Positions 1 to 8,499 of a DNA stretch of 17,253 nt are shown one piece after another. The translations under genes and the position numbers were made by a program. Under the pieces are notes generated by a model, which did not search any database, was not told the DNA's origin, and worked only from the letters and a program-made list of their open reading frames with translations. Each line of letters starts with the position of its first letter. Position 1 is the first letter of the stretch. The stretch comes from Phlegmacium glaucopus (Eukaryota > Basidiomycota > Agaricomycetes > Agaricales > Cortinariaceae): positions 1-17,253 of the forward strand of contig MU130380.1 in the NCBI GenBank assembly GCA_015039465.1. Direction: 5' to 3'.

Positions 1-245
1 TCTTTACCCACAGTCCTTAGTTATCCCCCAACTTTTACCCAACACGTTCCTTACCCCTTTATTATCCCGGCTGCAGTTGATTTATATTCTTAGCTCAGCT
101 ACCAACGGACCATGTATATAAGGACTCCTAAGTTTTAGGTAGTCCCCAGTGAATTCGAAATACTTTAACCCCGTCTTTTGAATCCCTCTGTGTGTCGAAA
201 CTCAACTTCTGTTATCTTACCATCACAGCAGTCACATTTTCGCCA
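1..245. other. Non-coding left edge; possible LTR-like remnant
   Basis: No convincing coding frame is seen. A TATA-type motif (TATATAAGG) lies at 115-123 in AT/pyrimidine-rich sequence, followed by about 120 bases with no start codon in a useful context. TATA-containing, gene-free sequence next to a minisatellite could be the 3' part of a retrotransposon LTR cut by the window edge. No second LTR, primer-binding site or polymerase domain is visible, so this is only a possibility. Confidence 0.2.
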
Positions 246-631
246 CACTATTGTTTGACTGATGTGAGTTTAACGCTTGATTTTTGTTTGACAGCGTGAG
301 ACCTGTTTGACTAATGTGTGTCTAAGGCTTGACTTTTGTCACCAAGTGCGAGACTATTGTTTGACTATTGTTTGACTAATGCGCGTTTAGCGCTTGATTT
401 TTGTTTGACAGCATAAGACCTGTTTGACTAATGTGTGTCTAAGGCTTGACTTTTGTCACCAAGTGCAAGACTATTGTTTGACTAATGTGCGTTTAACGCT
501 TGACTTTTGTTACACAGCGTGAGACCTTGATGTTTGACTTTGACGACTTTAGCACCAAGTGCAAGACTATTGTTTGACTAATGTGTGTTTAACCCTTGAC
601 TTTTGTTTGACAGCGTGAGACCCAGGTGTTT
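246..631. repeat. TTGAC-rich minisatellite, about 52-56 nt alternating units
   Basis: Two related units alternate. Unit A reads roughly ctattgtttgactaatg, then gtttaacgcttgactt, then gtttgacagcgtgagac. Unit B reads ctgtttgactaatgtgtg, then tctaaggcttgactt, then tgtcaccaagtgcaagac. A-type units begin near 247, 366, 471 and 569; B-type units near 303 and 420. A shortened unit lies at about 524-568, and an 11-base duplication (tattgtttgac) sits before 366. The shared core is (T)TTGACTAATG. No reading frame is kept between units, so this is a non-coding tandem repeat. Confidence 0.85.
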
Positions 632-667
632 CTGTCCCTGCAGAACCCTGTCATTGCTTGGCTTCTT

Positions 668-760
668 GGACTAAAAAAGTCCTACAGTAGTCATACGATA
701 GTCGAACATTGAAAGTCAGACTTTAGTCTTCAATGGCGCAGGTCCGACTATGGCATGACT
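668..760. repeat. Fold-back inverted repeats
   Basis: A small perfect hairpin GGACT-aaaaa-AGTCC occupies 668-682. A larger imperfect one follows: agtcatacgatagtcg (689-704) pairs with cgactatggcatgact (745-760), 14 of 16 positions. An inner ATTGAA (708-713) pairs with TTCAAT (728-733). Together they could form a stem of about 70 nt just upstream of the first TCD pseudogene. It could be a small fold-back element or a chance by-product of the surrounding TGAC/GTCA-rich sequence. Confidence 0.5.
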
Positions 761-815
761 TTGTATGACCTTTGTCTGACTAATGTAAAAATTCCGTTTT
801 TACTGAGAGTGACAG

Positions 816-1990
816 GTGGCGTTGTCATTGTTGATTTTGGAGGCGTTGGCATTTGGGCTGCCGTCATTTTGGCCCGATGTGAGTAACGAGTATCTGGCAA
901 CGGAACTTCAACTCACCTGTGATACTTAGAGGTGTATCAAAAATTAGACTCGTTGACTTCGATTATGTCACATTGTCTTCTCTCAATAGACAGGCTACTG
1001 CCGTCCTTCCAGAAGTTGGTACACCAAAAGTGACATGCGTAGAAAACACGCTGAAGCAGGTTGCGAAATGGGTCCAAGGCGACTCGCGCATCGAACTGTG
1101 GCGAAAAGACGAAGGTGCCGATTGGGTTATCGGTATGCCTTGACACCCTCTGGCAGCGCTCCAGCAAGTTACTTTTCATACAAGATGCGATCGATAACAT
1201 CCAAACTAAAGTCGACCTACTCATGTATTGTGATAGTCATAATATTAAAGTCAGTATCTATCCATGCAGATCGTTCGATTTCTGACTCTCAATACTCATG
1301 TAGGCCTGTTCTTCGATGGGAGCTGGTGCTAAATGCGAACCAACACAAATACAGATTAGCGACATGTCTAATACAATTTACGACTCGCTAGCTCGCTCTG
1401 TCCGCCGGCGACTCCATCTGTTAGGCGTGAATTCTGGCATACCAGTGGTGTATTCCACAGAGGTTCCTGGGGACGTCAAACTCCTCCCTCTACTTGAAGA
1501 GGAGTTTCAAAGGGGTTCTTTGAACGAGCGCAGTGCACCTGACGATTTCCGTGTCAGAATATTACTAGTTCTTGGTCCTTTACCTTCGAACTTTGGTTTA
1601 AACACTGACGTACATTCTATGCAAGCTCGCTGGGAAGCCTATCTTGGACCCTCTTCCTATCAAGAACAGGAAAAAATTACATAAACGCCTTTACCAGGAT
1701 CTCTTGCACCGTAAATCCAAAATCGCTGATCATCAGATCAAGTAGGATTTTTTTATCCAAACTTGCCTGCATTTCTATCTGACTAGTTCTTTGAACAGCA
1801 GGTTTCCTATAGACGGAGACAATATAGCTCTCATTTTTGAAGACAGCTAGAGTCCGTTCTTTGCTTCCATCACACAACGTCCACAAGACCCACCTTAGTT
1901 CGATGAGACCCAGCTCCTCTGCTCTGTCTTGAAAATCTTGTTTTTTGACCGGGACTGGTAATGTTGCTCTATGTTTAAAACTATATGCGT
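816..1990 (+). pseudogene. TCD pseudogene copy 1 (E1-like tRNA threonylcarbamoyladenosine dehydratase)
   Basis: The family (yeast Tcd1/Tcd2, bacterial TcdA/CsdL) uses ATP to cyclise t6A37 of tRNA to ct6A. Seen in order: a degraded nucleotide-binding loop GGVGIWAA (839 on); GVSKIRLVDFDYVTLSSLNR from 930; GADWVI; AIDNIQTKVDLL from 1185; MGAGAKCEPTQIQISDMSNT from 1316; VYSTEVPGDVKLLPL; FRVRILLVLGPLPSNFGLN; and, in another frame, the tail PIDGDNIALIFED near 1810. Introns are still recognisable at 879-929, 1133-1184, 1254-1303 and 1742-1798, all 50-57 nt, so the copy arose at DNA level rather than by retroposition. Damage includes a frame loss at the first and third splice junctions, a deletion of about 2 nt near 1605 that moves LAGKPILDPLPIKN to a new frame, and a stop in the last exon (FEDS then stop). 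The 5' end of the gene is missing. Family assignment is firm and non-functionality nearly certain. Confidence 0.85.
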
Positions 1991-1999
1991 TCTTGGTGA

Positions 2000-2910
2000 C
2001 TCACACGTACATAATTCATAAAGCGACCGTTTGTGGTTCCTTCCGAGTTCCTCACGATGCCATCGAAAATAGTTTTTATTTCATTCGACCTTTGGATTTC
2101 AAGATGGTATACTCCAATAACTAGGGCAAGGAAACATAGGGAGGACGAGCAACGGTAAGAAATAACGATTATCCATGCTAATAAATGACAATTGAATCTT
2201 GTAGACGACGCGTTGTACGACCGCCCCCTTCAATACTACTAATCGGTATCTGATTCAGAGGAGACCTATCAACATCCGAGTCGTCGTCATAGACCTTCTT
2301 TGCAGAAGAATTTTAGCGACGATGTTGAGAAAATCAAGAAAGATAGTAAATTATACGTATGTTTTCGCACCTTGGTCTTTATGTTGCCGCCGCGTCCTCG
2401 TCGACGCATCTCAGCCGTCGCAGCCGATGTCGATGCTATCGATGGTGCTGGTGCTGGTGCTGGGATTACAGCGGGGATTGACCCACCTGCTGTTGTGCCT
2501 GCTACAAAGAGTTGTGAATGTGAATTACAGATGGATGGATTGCGAAATCAACATACTTTCCAACTCCACGACGGGGACTTCGTACGGTGAGAGATCCGCC
2601 TTGCCTCTCCGCTGCCTCTGGGTCTGGGAGGGACCCGAACGATGCTTGTAGAATGGTTTTATCCGCTTCTATTGGATTGACTTGCGGTTGATGACAGGGT
2701 CTCGCCTCGCCAGCTCTTGTGTCATCGAGGGCACCCATCTGAGCATAGACTTGATGCCAGTGGTATATTTTAAGTTGTATGAGGTTGGGGCCCGTCTTGC
2801 GGGGCCTCCCGTTGTGTTGATGGCGGGTCGGGCCCGAACTTGGGCAATGCGACTTATATCTTGGTATGGAGGGTCTTGCAAGCTGTATATGCTGGAAGGG
2901 ATCAGCAAAT
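2000..2910 (-). pseudogene. X family copy 1, 5'-truncated and decayed
   Basis: This matches the X genes at 3937-4839 and 11762-12590, read on the - strand. Exon 1 remains appear at 2918-2502 (YAQMGALDDTRAGEARP aligns with YARMGALGDTGPGEARP of X2), followed by exon 2-like sequence antisense to about 2380-2500 and the final exon KVYDDDSDVDR near 2290-2240. The start codon region and first exon half are missing: homology stops near 2905, where the second TCD pseudogene begins. The last intron donor is altered and a single-base loss shifts the DDDSDV tail. The second hairpin found in other copies is replaced by unrelated sequence (about 2765-2790). Exon 2 lacks the extra intron, so it is the X3/X5 subtype. 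Confidence 0.6.
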
Positions 2911-2911
2911 G

Positions 2912-3540
2912 CCCTCAACTCCGTCTGTTAGGATTACACAAAGATCCCTGGGGATGCCAAACTCCCACTTCTACCTGAAGAGGAGTTTCAAAAGGGTTAT
3001 TTGAAAGAGCTCGGTGCATTTGACGATTTCCTTGTCAACATAATCAACTCTTGGCTCTTGGTCCATTGTCTTCGATCTTTGGTTTAAACATTGCAATTCT
3101 ATGCGAGTTCGCTGGGGAGCCTGTCTTGGACCCTCTGAATTTATTTTTTATAAACGCCTTTACCAGGATCTCTTGCATGGCGAATCCAAAATCGCAGGTC
3201 ATCAGATCAAGTAGGGTTTTTTATCTAAAATTGCCTGCATTTCTAGTGCTTCGAACAGCAGGTTTCCTATAGACGAATCTATAAAGGCCGTTCTCTTCCA
3301 CCGCACGACGTCCCGACAAGACCTACCTTGGTTCGGTAAGACCCAGCTCGTCCAGTCCGTCCCGAAAATTCTGTTGTTTTTGACCAACCCGACGTAGAAA
3401 AGCATGTAAAAATCTGTTAGCACGGGAATGGATCTTCAGCCGCCACAGCAAAAGAACTCTGGGGTAGGGCAGTATAACATATCGTAGATCGTAGAGCAGC
3501 GGAAGCACGGCGGTGCTGGGACTGGCTCTATCTATGTTTT
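2912..3540 (+). pseudogene. TCD pseudogene copy 2, 5'-truncated
   Basis: Only the 3' half of the TCD gene is left. Homology to copy 1 begins at CTCCGTCTGTTAGG (about 2920), skips about 30 bases, then resumes at PGDAKLPLLPEEEF-like sequence. Recognisable pieces are ALGPLPSIFGLNI, CEFAGEPVLDPL near 3105, the intron beginning gtagggttttttat near 3210, and, in several frames, the C-terminal region RPTLVR, DQPDVEKHVKIC and ATAKELWG up to about 3470. These match the usual end of fungal TCD proteins and were lost from copy 1. It has multiple frameshifts and no start. The left edge abuts the truncated X1, marking a recombination breakpoint near 2905. Confidence 0.8.
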
Positions 3541-3559
3541 AAAAATATACGTCGGGATT

Positions 3560-3936
3560 TTGCCAAGTGACTGTCACGTACACAATTCATAAGGTGACCG
3601 TTTGTGGCTCTTCTGTCCATCGATAACAGTTTCTCTCTCATTCGACCTTTGGGATTCAAAATGGTATATTTCAATAACTAACATGGTTAAGGCAAGGAAA
3701 TCATAAACGGGACGAGTAACGGTAAGAAGGAGATAATCATCCATGCTAATAAATACCGACTGAATATCGTAGACGATGCATTGTGCGATCGCCCCGCTAA
3801 TCGGTATCCGATCCAGACGAGACCGTAGGAACATCCGAGTCGTCGTAATAACCGGCTCTGCAGAAGAATTTCAGCGACGATGTTGGGAAAATCAAGAAAG
3901 ATAGTAAATTACACGTACGTTTTCGCACTTTTGTCC
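3560..3936 (-). other. 3' flank of X2, shared by all X copies
   Basis: This non-coding downstream segment is repeated beside every X copy (about 2000-2290, 3560-3840, 7335-7640, 11405-11690, 15060-15320). Shared landmarks are gtgactgtcacgtac at its outer edge, cattcgacctttgg, aggcaaggaaa, gacgagcaacggtaagaa and ttgtagacgacgca. In X2 it also contains a second intron-like sequence (3918-3858, 61 nt) and a decayed final exon whose DDSDV tail is out of frame by one base. No conserved reading frame crosses the copies, so a 3' untranslated region is the likely role. Confidence 0.5.
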
Positions 3937-4839
3937 TTATGTTGCCGGCGCGTCCTTGTCTGCGAATCTCACCCGTCGCCGGCGTTGACATCCGCTGGGC
4001 CGAGCTCGAGGCAATTGATAGTATCCTTCTGTGACCAGCTCTGCAGAAGGATCTTAGCGACGATGTTCAGAAATCAAGAAATAGTAAATTACACGTACGT
4101 TCTTTGAACCTTGTGTCTAATTTAGTCGCCATGTCCTCGTCGGACATCTTAGCCGATGCAGAAGTTGATATCGGCCCAGCCGATGTTGACGCTATCGATG
4201 GTGCAGGGATTACAGCAGGGATTTTAGAATCACCTGCTAGAAAGAGTTGTGAATAAAAGATGATGGATGGATGGATTGTGAAACCAACATACTTTGGAAG
4301 TCTATAACAGGGATTTTGTACACTGAGGGGTCCTCCTTACCTCTCCCCTGTCTCTGGGTCTGCTCGAGACCTGAAGGACGCCTGTGATATGACATATTAT
4401 ACCGCTCCTGGTCCCCACGATGCCTGCAGTATGGTTTTAACCGCCTCTGGTAGATTGACTCGCGGTTGACCGTTTGAGGGTTTCTTGACGGAGGTCTCGC
4501 CTCGCCAGGTCCTGTGTCGCCAAGAGCACCCATCCGAGCATAGACTGGCTGGGTGCCAGTGGAACAATCACTTGTGATTGTTCCGTATGATATATGTGAA
4601 AAATTCTTTGGTGTTCGGGCCTCCGTCTGGCAGCGCCTCCTGTGTTGACTGCGGGTCGGGCCTGAAAACTGATGTTGATGTTCGTAGATGGTTGGCATTG
4701 GGGTGTTACCTTCACACGGGGGCATAGTGTTGGGCAGTGACTCCAAGAGCTCATGCATGTCGAATGAATTGACAACGGGCGGCAGAGGCGAAGGTTGTTG
4801 TAGTTGGGAGCACTGCCAAAAATGAGGGTTGGAGTCCAT
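3937..4839 (-). CDS. X family gene copy 2: unrecognised Pro/Ser/Arg-rich protein, 3 exons, 262 aa
   Basis: Exons as modelled: 4839-4293, 4236-4099, 4040-3937; introns of 56 nt (GTATGT...TAG) and 58 nt (GTACGT...CAG). Both introns are phase 1, and the joined frame stays open to TAA. The ATG sits in CAACAATGG. The N-terminus MDSNPHFWQCSQLQQPSPLP is followed by FDMHELLESLPNTMPPC, the only stretch that looks able to fold. The rest is rich in Gln, Arg, Pro and Ser, with VYKIPVIDFQ at the exon 1 end, an Ala/Ser/Pro repeat-like exon 2 (IPAPSIASTSAGPIS) and a basic end RRRRVRFADKDAPAT. No signal peptide or membrane segment is seen. I do not recognise the family; it looks largely disordered. Against X4, every length difference is in frame, unlike the neighbouring pseudogenes, which argues for a real protein. 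Exon 1 carries the twin inverted repeat at 4526-4584. Confidence 0.6.
4526..4584 (-). repeat. Twin inverted repeat in X2 exon 1
   Basis: Two adjacent stems are seen. GCACCCA (4526-4532) pairs with TGGGTGC (4550-4556) over a 17-nt loop. GGAACAATCAC (4561-4571) pairs perfectly with GTGATTGTTCC (4574-4584) across TT. Both lie inside the X coding exon, where they encode GTITSDCSTGTQ and RMGAL. Equivalent pairs exist in X3, X4 and X5. Confidence 0.8.
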
Positions 4840-4877
4840 TGTTGATGCTGAGGGCAGGGATTCAAGCGAAGGAAACC

Positions 4878-4884
4878 TTACATA
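4878..4884 (-). promoter_or_regulatory. Degenerate TATA-like site of X2
   Basis: TATGTAA on the - strand lies about 40 bases upstream of the X2 start. It sits in a context (CAT...AAGGTTT) identical in layout to the better TATA boxes of X4 and X5, and has one base changed from TATATAA. X2 may therefore be more weakly transcribed. Confidence 0.3.
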
Positions 4885-4889
4885 TGTGA

Positions 4890-6540
4890 TGATTTGTTTT
4901 CTATTTGACTATTCCGTGCACATTTTACTAACGGGGTATATCGGCGCAGGACAAATGACTCCTTCCCATCGAGATCTCCCGAACGACAATGCTGTAACCT
5001 CTCTTTTTTACTGGTTTAGCCTAGACTTAACGCGAATGCTGTAGATCAATTTTTAGGCTCCATGGATATCGTGGATGACAGCTTTCAAACGCTTCTTTGA
5101 GGGTGCCAGGAACATTGCCTAATTAATATGAGAACATAAATCATGATCATGGTGGTCTTCCTCACAACGAATATGCTTCATTGCTCGTATTCAAAATGCC
5201 CCTCATGCGGTTTGTTTACCTTGGCGTTATCAATGTATATGTATTTCTTGACTCGTCAACTTGAATTCGAGTTCGTTCGGCTACTTCACTGAAAGGTGCT
5301 AGTCCCTGATACTCCCACGCAAATTTTTTACACTATAATATTTTATCGGCCGCTTATGTGTCAAAATATATGTGACTTGCCCCAATTTGGTGGGTAGCAC
5401 TCAGATGGGATATCAGAGGAGACCATGTGCCATCACGCAAAGGCGCCATTGTACTTGAGTGATTGTTTTCGGGTGATAAATTATGCTTATCTACAGCAAA
5501 CCGGCTCAGATTCAACAAAGGCAATTTTCAGGGCATGTGCAATTAACATGCCTGCCTGTTTGCTCACCCATCGAGTTCTGTGTTCTATTGTACGTCTTCC
5601 ATCTCATATTTTTTGAGGCTAATGCATTCATCTGGCGAGATTTTGCCTTGACTCGGGTTAAATACCATTGATAAATAGCCTTTGGCGATCTCAATGAGCT
5701 CATTAGTTAAATGAACATGGAATTTCAAACGGGAGACCAAGACGTTTCCCATTCGTAGAGTCTGTCAGATGAAATGATGGGCTAGAGCTGGTTGAAGCAC
5801 GATAATCGTTCTTCTGGAGGTACACGCCGACGGTGATCAAGAGGTGAAGGGAACATTATATCGAAATGACCACGAAGAGGACTATTCGAGAAGGTGTAAG
5901 GGCAAATTCCCATTTGGATTATAGCATGTGGACGTGGGAGTCAACAGCCCGGTTGTTCACAAGGAAAAGGTTCTGGTTCGATTGGCAAACATAGACATAA
6001 TAAGTGTGGAAATAAAGCGGTGTTGCTCACAAATCTGCGCACCAGGACCAAAGGGCGGTATTATAGGAACTCGACCTGAGATAGTTGCGCGATGAATCAT
6101 GTTTACCTCGAATGCTTCGAAACCCATAGTTTGTAATAAATATAGGGCAGTATTATACGAGTTCAACCTGAGATAGTTGCGGGATAACTCATGTTTACCT
6201 CGAATTGCTTCGAAATCCATAGTTTGTCATAAATGGATTCGCTAGGATCAAGCATCGACATCAGAAACCATCCAGAAGGGAAGGACCTCATCCTCAATCC
6301 GACAACAGAATAGCAAGACATCGGGTATCGCTACGAAGGTTATCTAGTGCCGTTTAAAAAGAATTATAGTGATGATGGTCCAGGTCAAATACCTCGAAAA
6401 TGTGTAGTCGGCGTTTCTATTAACGCTCCCGGTGAATCCCAATCCTTTACTACTTCGGTTCTGAATGTTGTTTAACGTCGCAAAGGGAACATAGATGACA
6501 GTTTCCATTGTACGATCCCTCAGCCGCGTTTACTGGGGCA
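4890..6540 (-). pseudogene. Z region copy 1: unidentified decayed coding sequence
   Basis: This segment is homologous to 12680-14230, and its left part to 16215-16801. On the - strand it holds broken coding-like pieces: HPKTITQVQWRLCVMAHG near 5460-5410, GQVTYILTHKRPIKYYSVKK near 5380-5320, VDESRNT and YIDNAK before a GTAAAC donor near 5215, and a C-terminal-looking PGTLKEAFESCHPRYPWSLK at about 5110-5050. Frames change between pieces and stops intervene. A piece near 6220-5957 (IIPPFGPGAQI before GTGAGC) also looks exonic. I could not assign a family. It may contain remains of more than one gene. Confidence 0.35.
6053..6236. repeat. 92-bp tandem duplication inside Z copy 1
   Basis: A unit starting gggcggtattata (6053) is repeated starting gggcagtattata (6145). 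Both include acctgagatagttgcg, catgtttacctcgaat and catagtttgt, and differ by scattered substitutions and single-base indels. The homologous place in Z copy 2 (about 13875-13965) has one unit only, so this is a local duplication after the large repeat formed, or a loss in the other copy. Confidence 0.85.
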
Positions 6541-6689
6541 GGAATCTTGGTCTTGAAGCCGTAGTCATTACTGAGTCCGGGTAGTAAGTCTTCGTTGACC
6601 GACGGTATCTGCGGGCGAATCCGTAGTAAATAAAGCGTTTGGCGATACAGGCAGAATAAACGAATAGCGAGATAGGTGCCAGTTTATTC

Positions 6690-7330
6690 AAATCAATATG
6701 CCGGAGAAGTGGGCATAAGAATGACGATTTTCTTGGATCCAGCGGCTGAGGGATGAATGGGGTAGGGTCAATGCACGCAGAGATAATGAAATTGTAAAAT
6801 ATCTGTTGAAAAGATCAACTTAGTAAACACACTCGAGAGAAGGAGATACTCGCCCAATTCTCAGGTCGAAGCCAACCTTTAGACGTTCAAAATTATGGAA
6901 TAAACAATCGCACCGCACAATTGAAGTAAAGCCAACCAATAGACCTGAAGAAGTAACTCCAGCGGCACGGGCGTCTTTACGGATCCAATGCTAGCTTCCT
7001 CTTGACCAGAGACGCAAAGACGAGCATCCCACTAGGTATCTCGCTGGCAGCCAATGTGTTATCAAGATAACCAGGGAAGCTGGATATTGATATTAGACCA
7101 TCGACAATTTATATGCCAATAAAAACAAACTCGCGTTGGTTTGATGAGCGCACGAGTAGGAACCCAGAAGTGCAGTTGTTTCTGACCATTTTCTTGAGTA
7201 ATTTATTCGTATATGCTCATGCGGCCTATGAATGCCATATTTAACCATCCCGAACAGAGCACAAGCAGAGCGTTCCAAATGCGTAATTCAGTGGTGTTTC
7301 GTCAGATCCATCATAGGAGGCCGAAGCGCA
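6690..7330 (-). pseudogene. Nudix (DUF4743-type) pseudogene copy 1
   Basis: The family (fungal YJR142W-like proteins, thiamine pyrophosphokinase-related) has an N-terminal DUF4743 region and a Nudix hydrolase domain. On the - strand I see, in order: DGSDETPLNYAF near 7310; ALFG..YGIH; EITQENGQK (one frame) then WVPTRALIKPTR near 7150; an intron ending ATCCAG; FPGYLDNTLAASEIPSGM (about 7073-7020); KDARAAGVTSSG near 6960; TSKGWLRPE (about 6888-6862); and GIDPTPFIP-like sequence near 6770. The Nudix box is ruined: after IPSGM..FASLVK the expected Glu-rich part (usually like EEAS) is missing and KLALDP follows. The N-terminal exons are absent, being cut where X3 begins near 7335. Frames change repeatedly. 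Confidence 0.7.
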
Positions 7331-8171
7331 TTCTGCCGAGTGACTGGTCACGGACAGAATTCTTATATAAGGTGACCGTTTGAAGTTCCTCAGGGCCATG
7401 ATTCTGTTCATCGATAAACAGTTTATATCATATTCGACCTTTGGTTTCAAGATGGTATATTCAATAGTCAACGACGATAAGGCAAGGAAACGATACAGAG
7501 GACGAGCAACGGTAAGAAGGTAATCATCATCCATGTCAATAAATACCAATTGAATCTTGTAGACGACGCATATTTTACAATTGCCCCCTTCAATGCTGCT
7601 AATCGGTATCTGATCCAGATGAGACCCTATGAACATCCAAGTCGTCGTCGTAGACCGGCCCTGCAGAAGAATTTTAGCGACAATGTTCAGAAATCAAGAA
7701 AGATAATAAATTACACGTACGTTTTCGCACTTTTGTCTTTATGTTGCCGCCACGTCCTCGTTGGCGCAGCTCAGCCGTCACAGGAGTTGATACTGGCACA
7801 GTAGGTGTCGTCGCGTCCTCGCCGACCATCTCAGCCGATGCAGGCATTGAAACCGGCGCAGCAGATGTCGACGTCATCAATTGTGCCGGTGTTGGGATTA
7901 CAGCGGGGTTACCCGACCCACTTGCTGTCGTGCCCACTGTGAATAAAAGATGGATGGATTGCAAAACTAATATACTTGTGAAGTCTATCAGAGGATTTCA
8001 TATATGGAAAGGTCCTCCTCGCCTCTCGACTCTCCCTGGATGTGGGCCTGGGAGAACCCCGAACAATCATTGTTGTAAAAGGGCTTAATCCGTCTCTGTC
8101 TGATTGAGCCGCGGTTGCCCATTCGGGGGTTCCTTGATGGGGGTCTCACCTCGCTAGGTCCTGAGTTGTCG

Positions 8172-8224
8172 ATGGCACCCATCTGAGCATGGGTGCCATT
8201 GGAACAATCACTTGTGATTGTTCT
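8172..8224 (-). repeat. Twin inverted repeat in X3
   Basis: ATGGCACCCAT (8172-8182) pairs perfectly with ATGGGTGCCAT (8189-8199) over a 6-nt loop. GGAACAATCAC (8201-8211) pairs with GTGATTGTTCT (8214-8224) with one G.T at the base. It is in the same position as in the other X copies and only one base separates the two stems. Confidence 0.85.
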
Positions 8225-8390
8225 GGATGATTCAGGTACTATTTGGTATGGTATTGAGGCTTCTGTCATGTGGTGCTTCCTGTGGCGAATCAGGCCCGAA
8301 TTTGGGTGGTACTACTGTTAGTGCTGCTGACCTGTGTGTTGATGTACAGGGCCTGGTGTTTGTCTGTGACCCCAAGATCTGTTGCAGGCT

Positions 8391-8446
8391 GCAGCTCTTG
8401 TGGCCACAGACAGGACCTGTCTCAATGCAGCAGCTCTTGCGGTCAC
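8391..8446. repeat. Short direct repeats with a central palindrome
   Basis: GCAGCTCTTG followed by TGGCCAC (8391-8407) recurs as GCAGCTCTTG followed by CGGTCAC (8430-8446). Between them lies GACAGG-A-CCTGTC (8409-8421). This sits in the sequence that replaced the 5' end of X3 and has no counterpart in the other X copies. Confidence 0.7.
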
Positions 8447-8499
8447 GTCTGGGAGTGCCATCTGGCAATATTGTCATTTAGATTATCCCATTTAGCATC

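Larger units (their letters stand above)
7335..8480 (-). pseudogene. X family copy 3, 5' rearranged and frameshifted
   Basis: Exon 1 is recognisable from GLIRHRKHHMTEASIPYQIV (about 8310) through ESSRTITSDCSNGT and GNRGSIRQRRIKPFYN. A one-base deletion in EIPVIDF (about 7990) shifts the frame before the intron. Exon 2 (PAVIPTPAQLMTSTSAAPVS to KTKVRK) and the final exon RPVYDDDLDVHRVSSGSDTD remain open and join in phase across an intron with GTACGT...CTGCAG (about 7720-7664). The final exon ends at a TAG near 7600. The N-terminal half shared by X2/X4/X5, with its start codon and TATA box, is replaced by unrelated CTGCAG-rich sequence from about 8320 rightward. It still shows what the ancestral tail looked like. 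Confidence 0.65.

Noticed and set aside
1..245. Retrotransposon LTR
   Set aside because: Only a TATA-like motif supports it. No matching terminal repeat, primer-binding site, polypurine tract or coding domain lies in the window, so it is kept only as a possibility.
246..631. CRISPR array
   Set aside because: The repeats are adjacent variants of one another without unique spacers, and the setting is eukaryotic.
1035..1391. Second plus-strand open frame of 118 codons overlapping TCD copy 1
   Set aside because: The TCD frame and its intron edges explain this stretch. The alternative frame has no family features and crosses two introns.
2300..2651. Plus-strand open frames with Ala/Gly/Asp repeats (GAGAGAGIT-like)
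   Set aside because: They are antisense to exon 2 of the X family, whose - strand frame is conserved and spliced. The plus frame changes between copies.
3566..3834. Conserved minus-strand protein in the X 3' flank (for example 86 codons at 3834-3574)
   Set aside because: The matching positions in X1, X3, X4 and X5 do not share the frame. Indels are not multiples of three, so it looks like untranslated sequence.
3797..3991. Minus-strand open frame running through the second intron of X2 into DDSDV...SGSDTD
   Set aside because: It reads through a clear GTACGT...CTGCAG intron that is spliced in phase in X3 and X4. The open run is due to a one-base shift, not a real exon.
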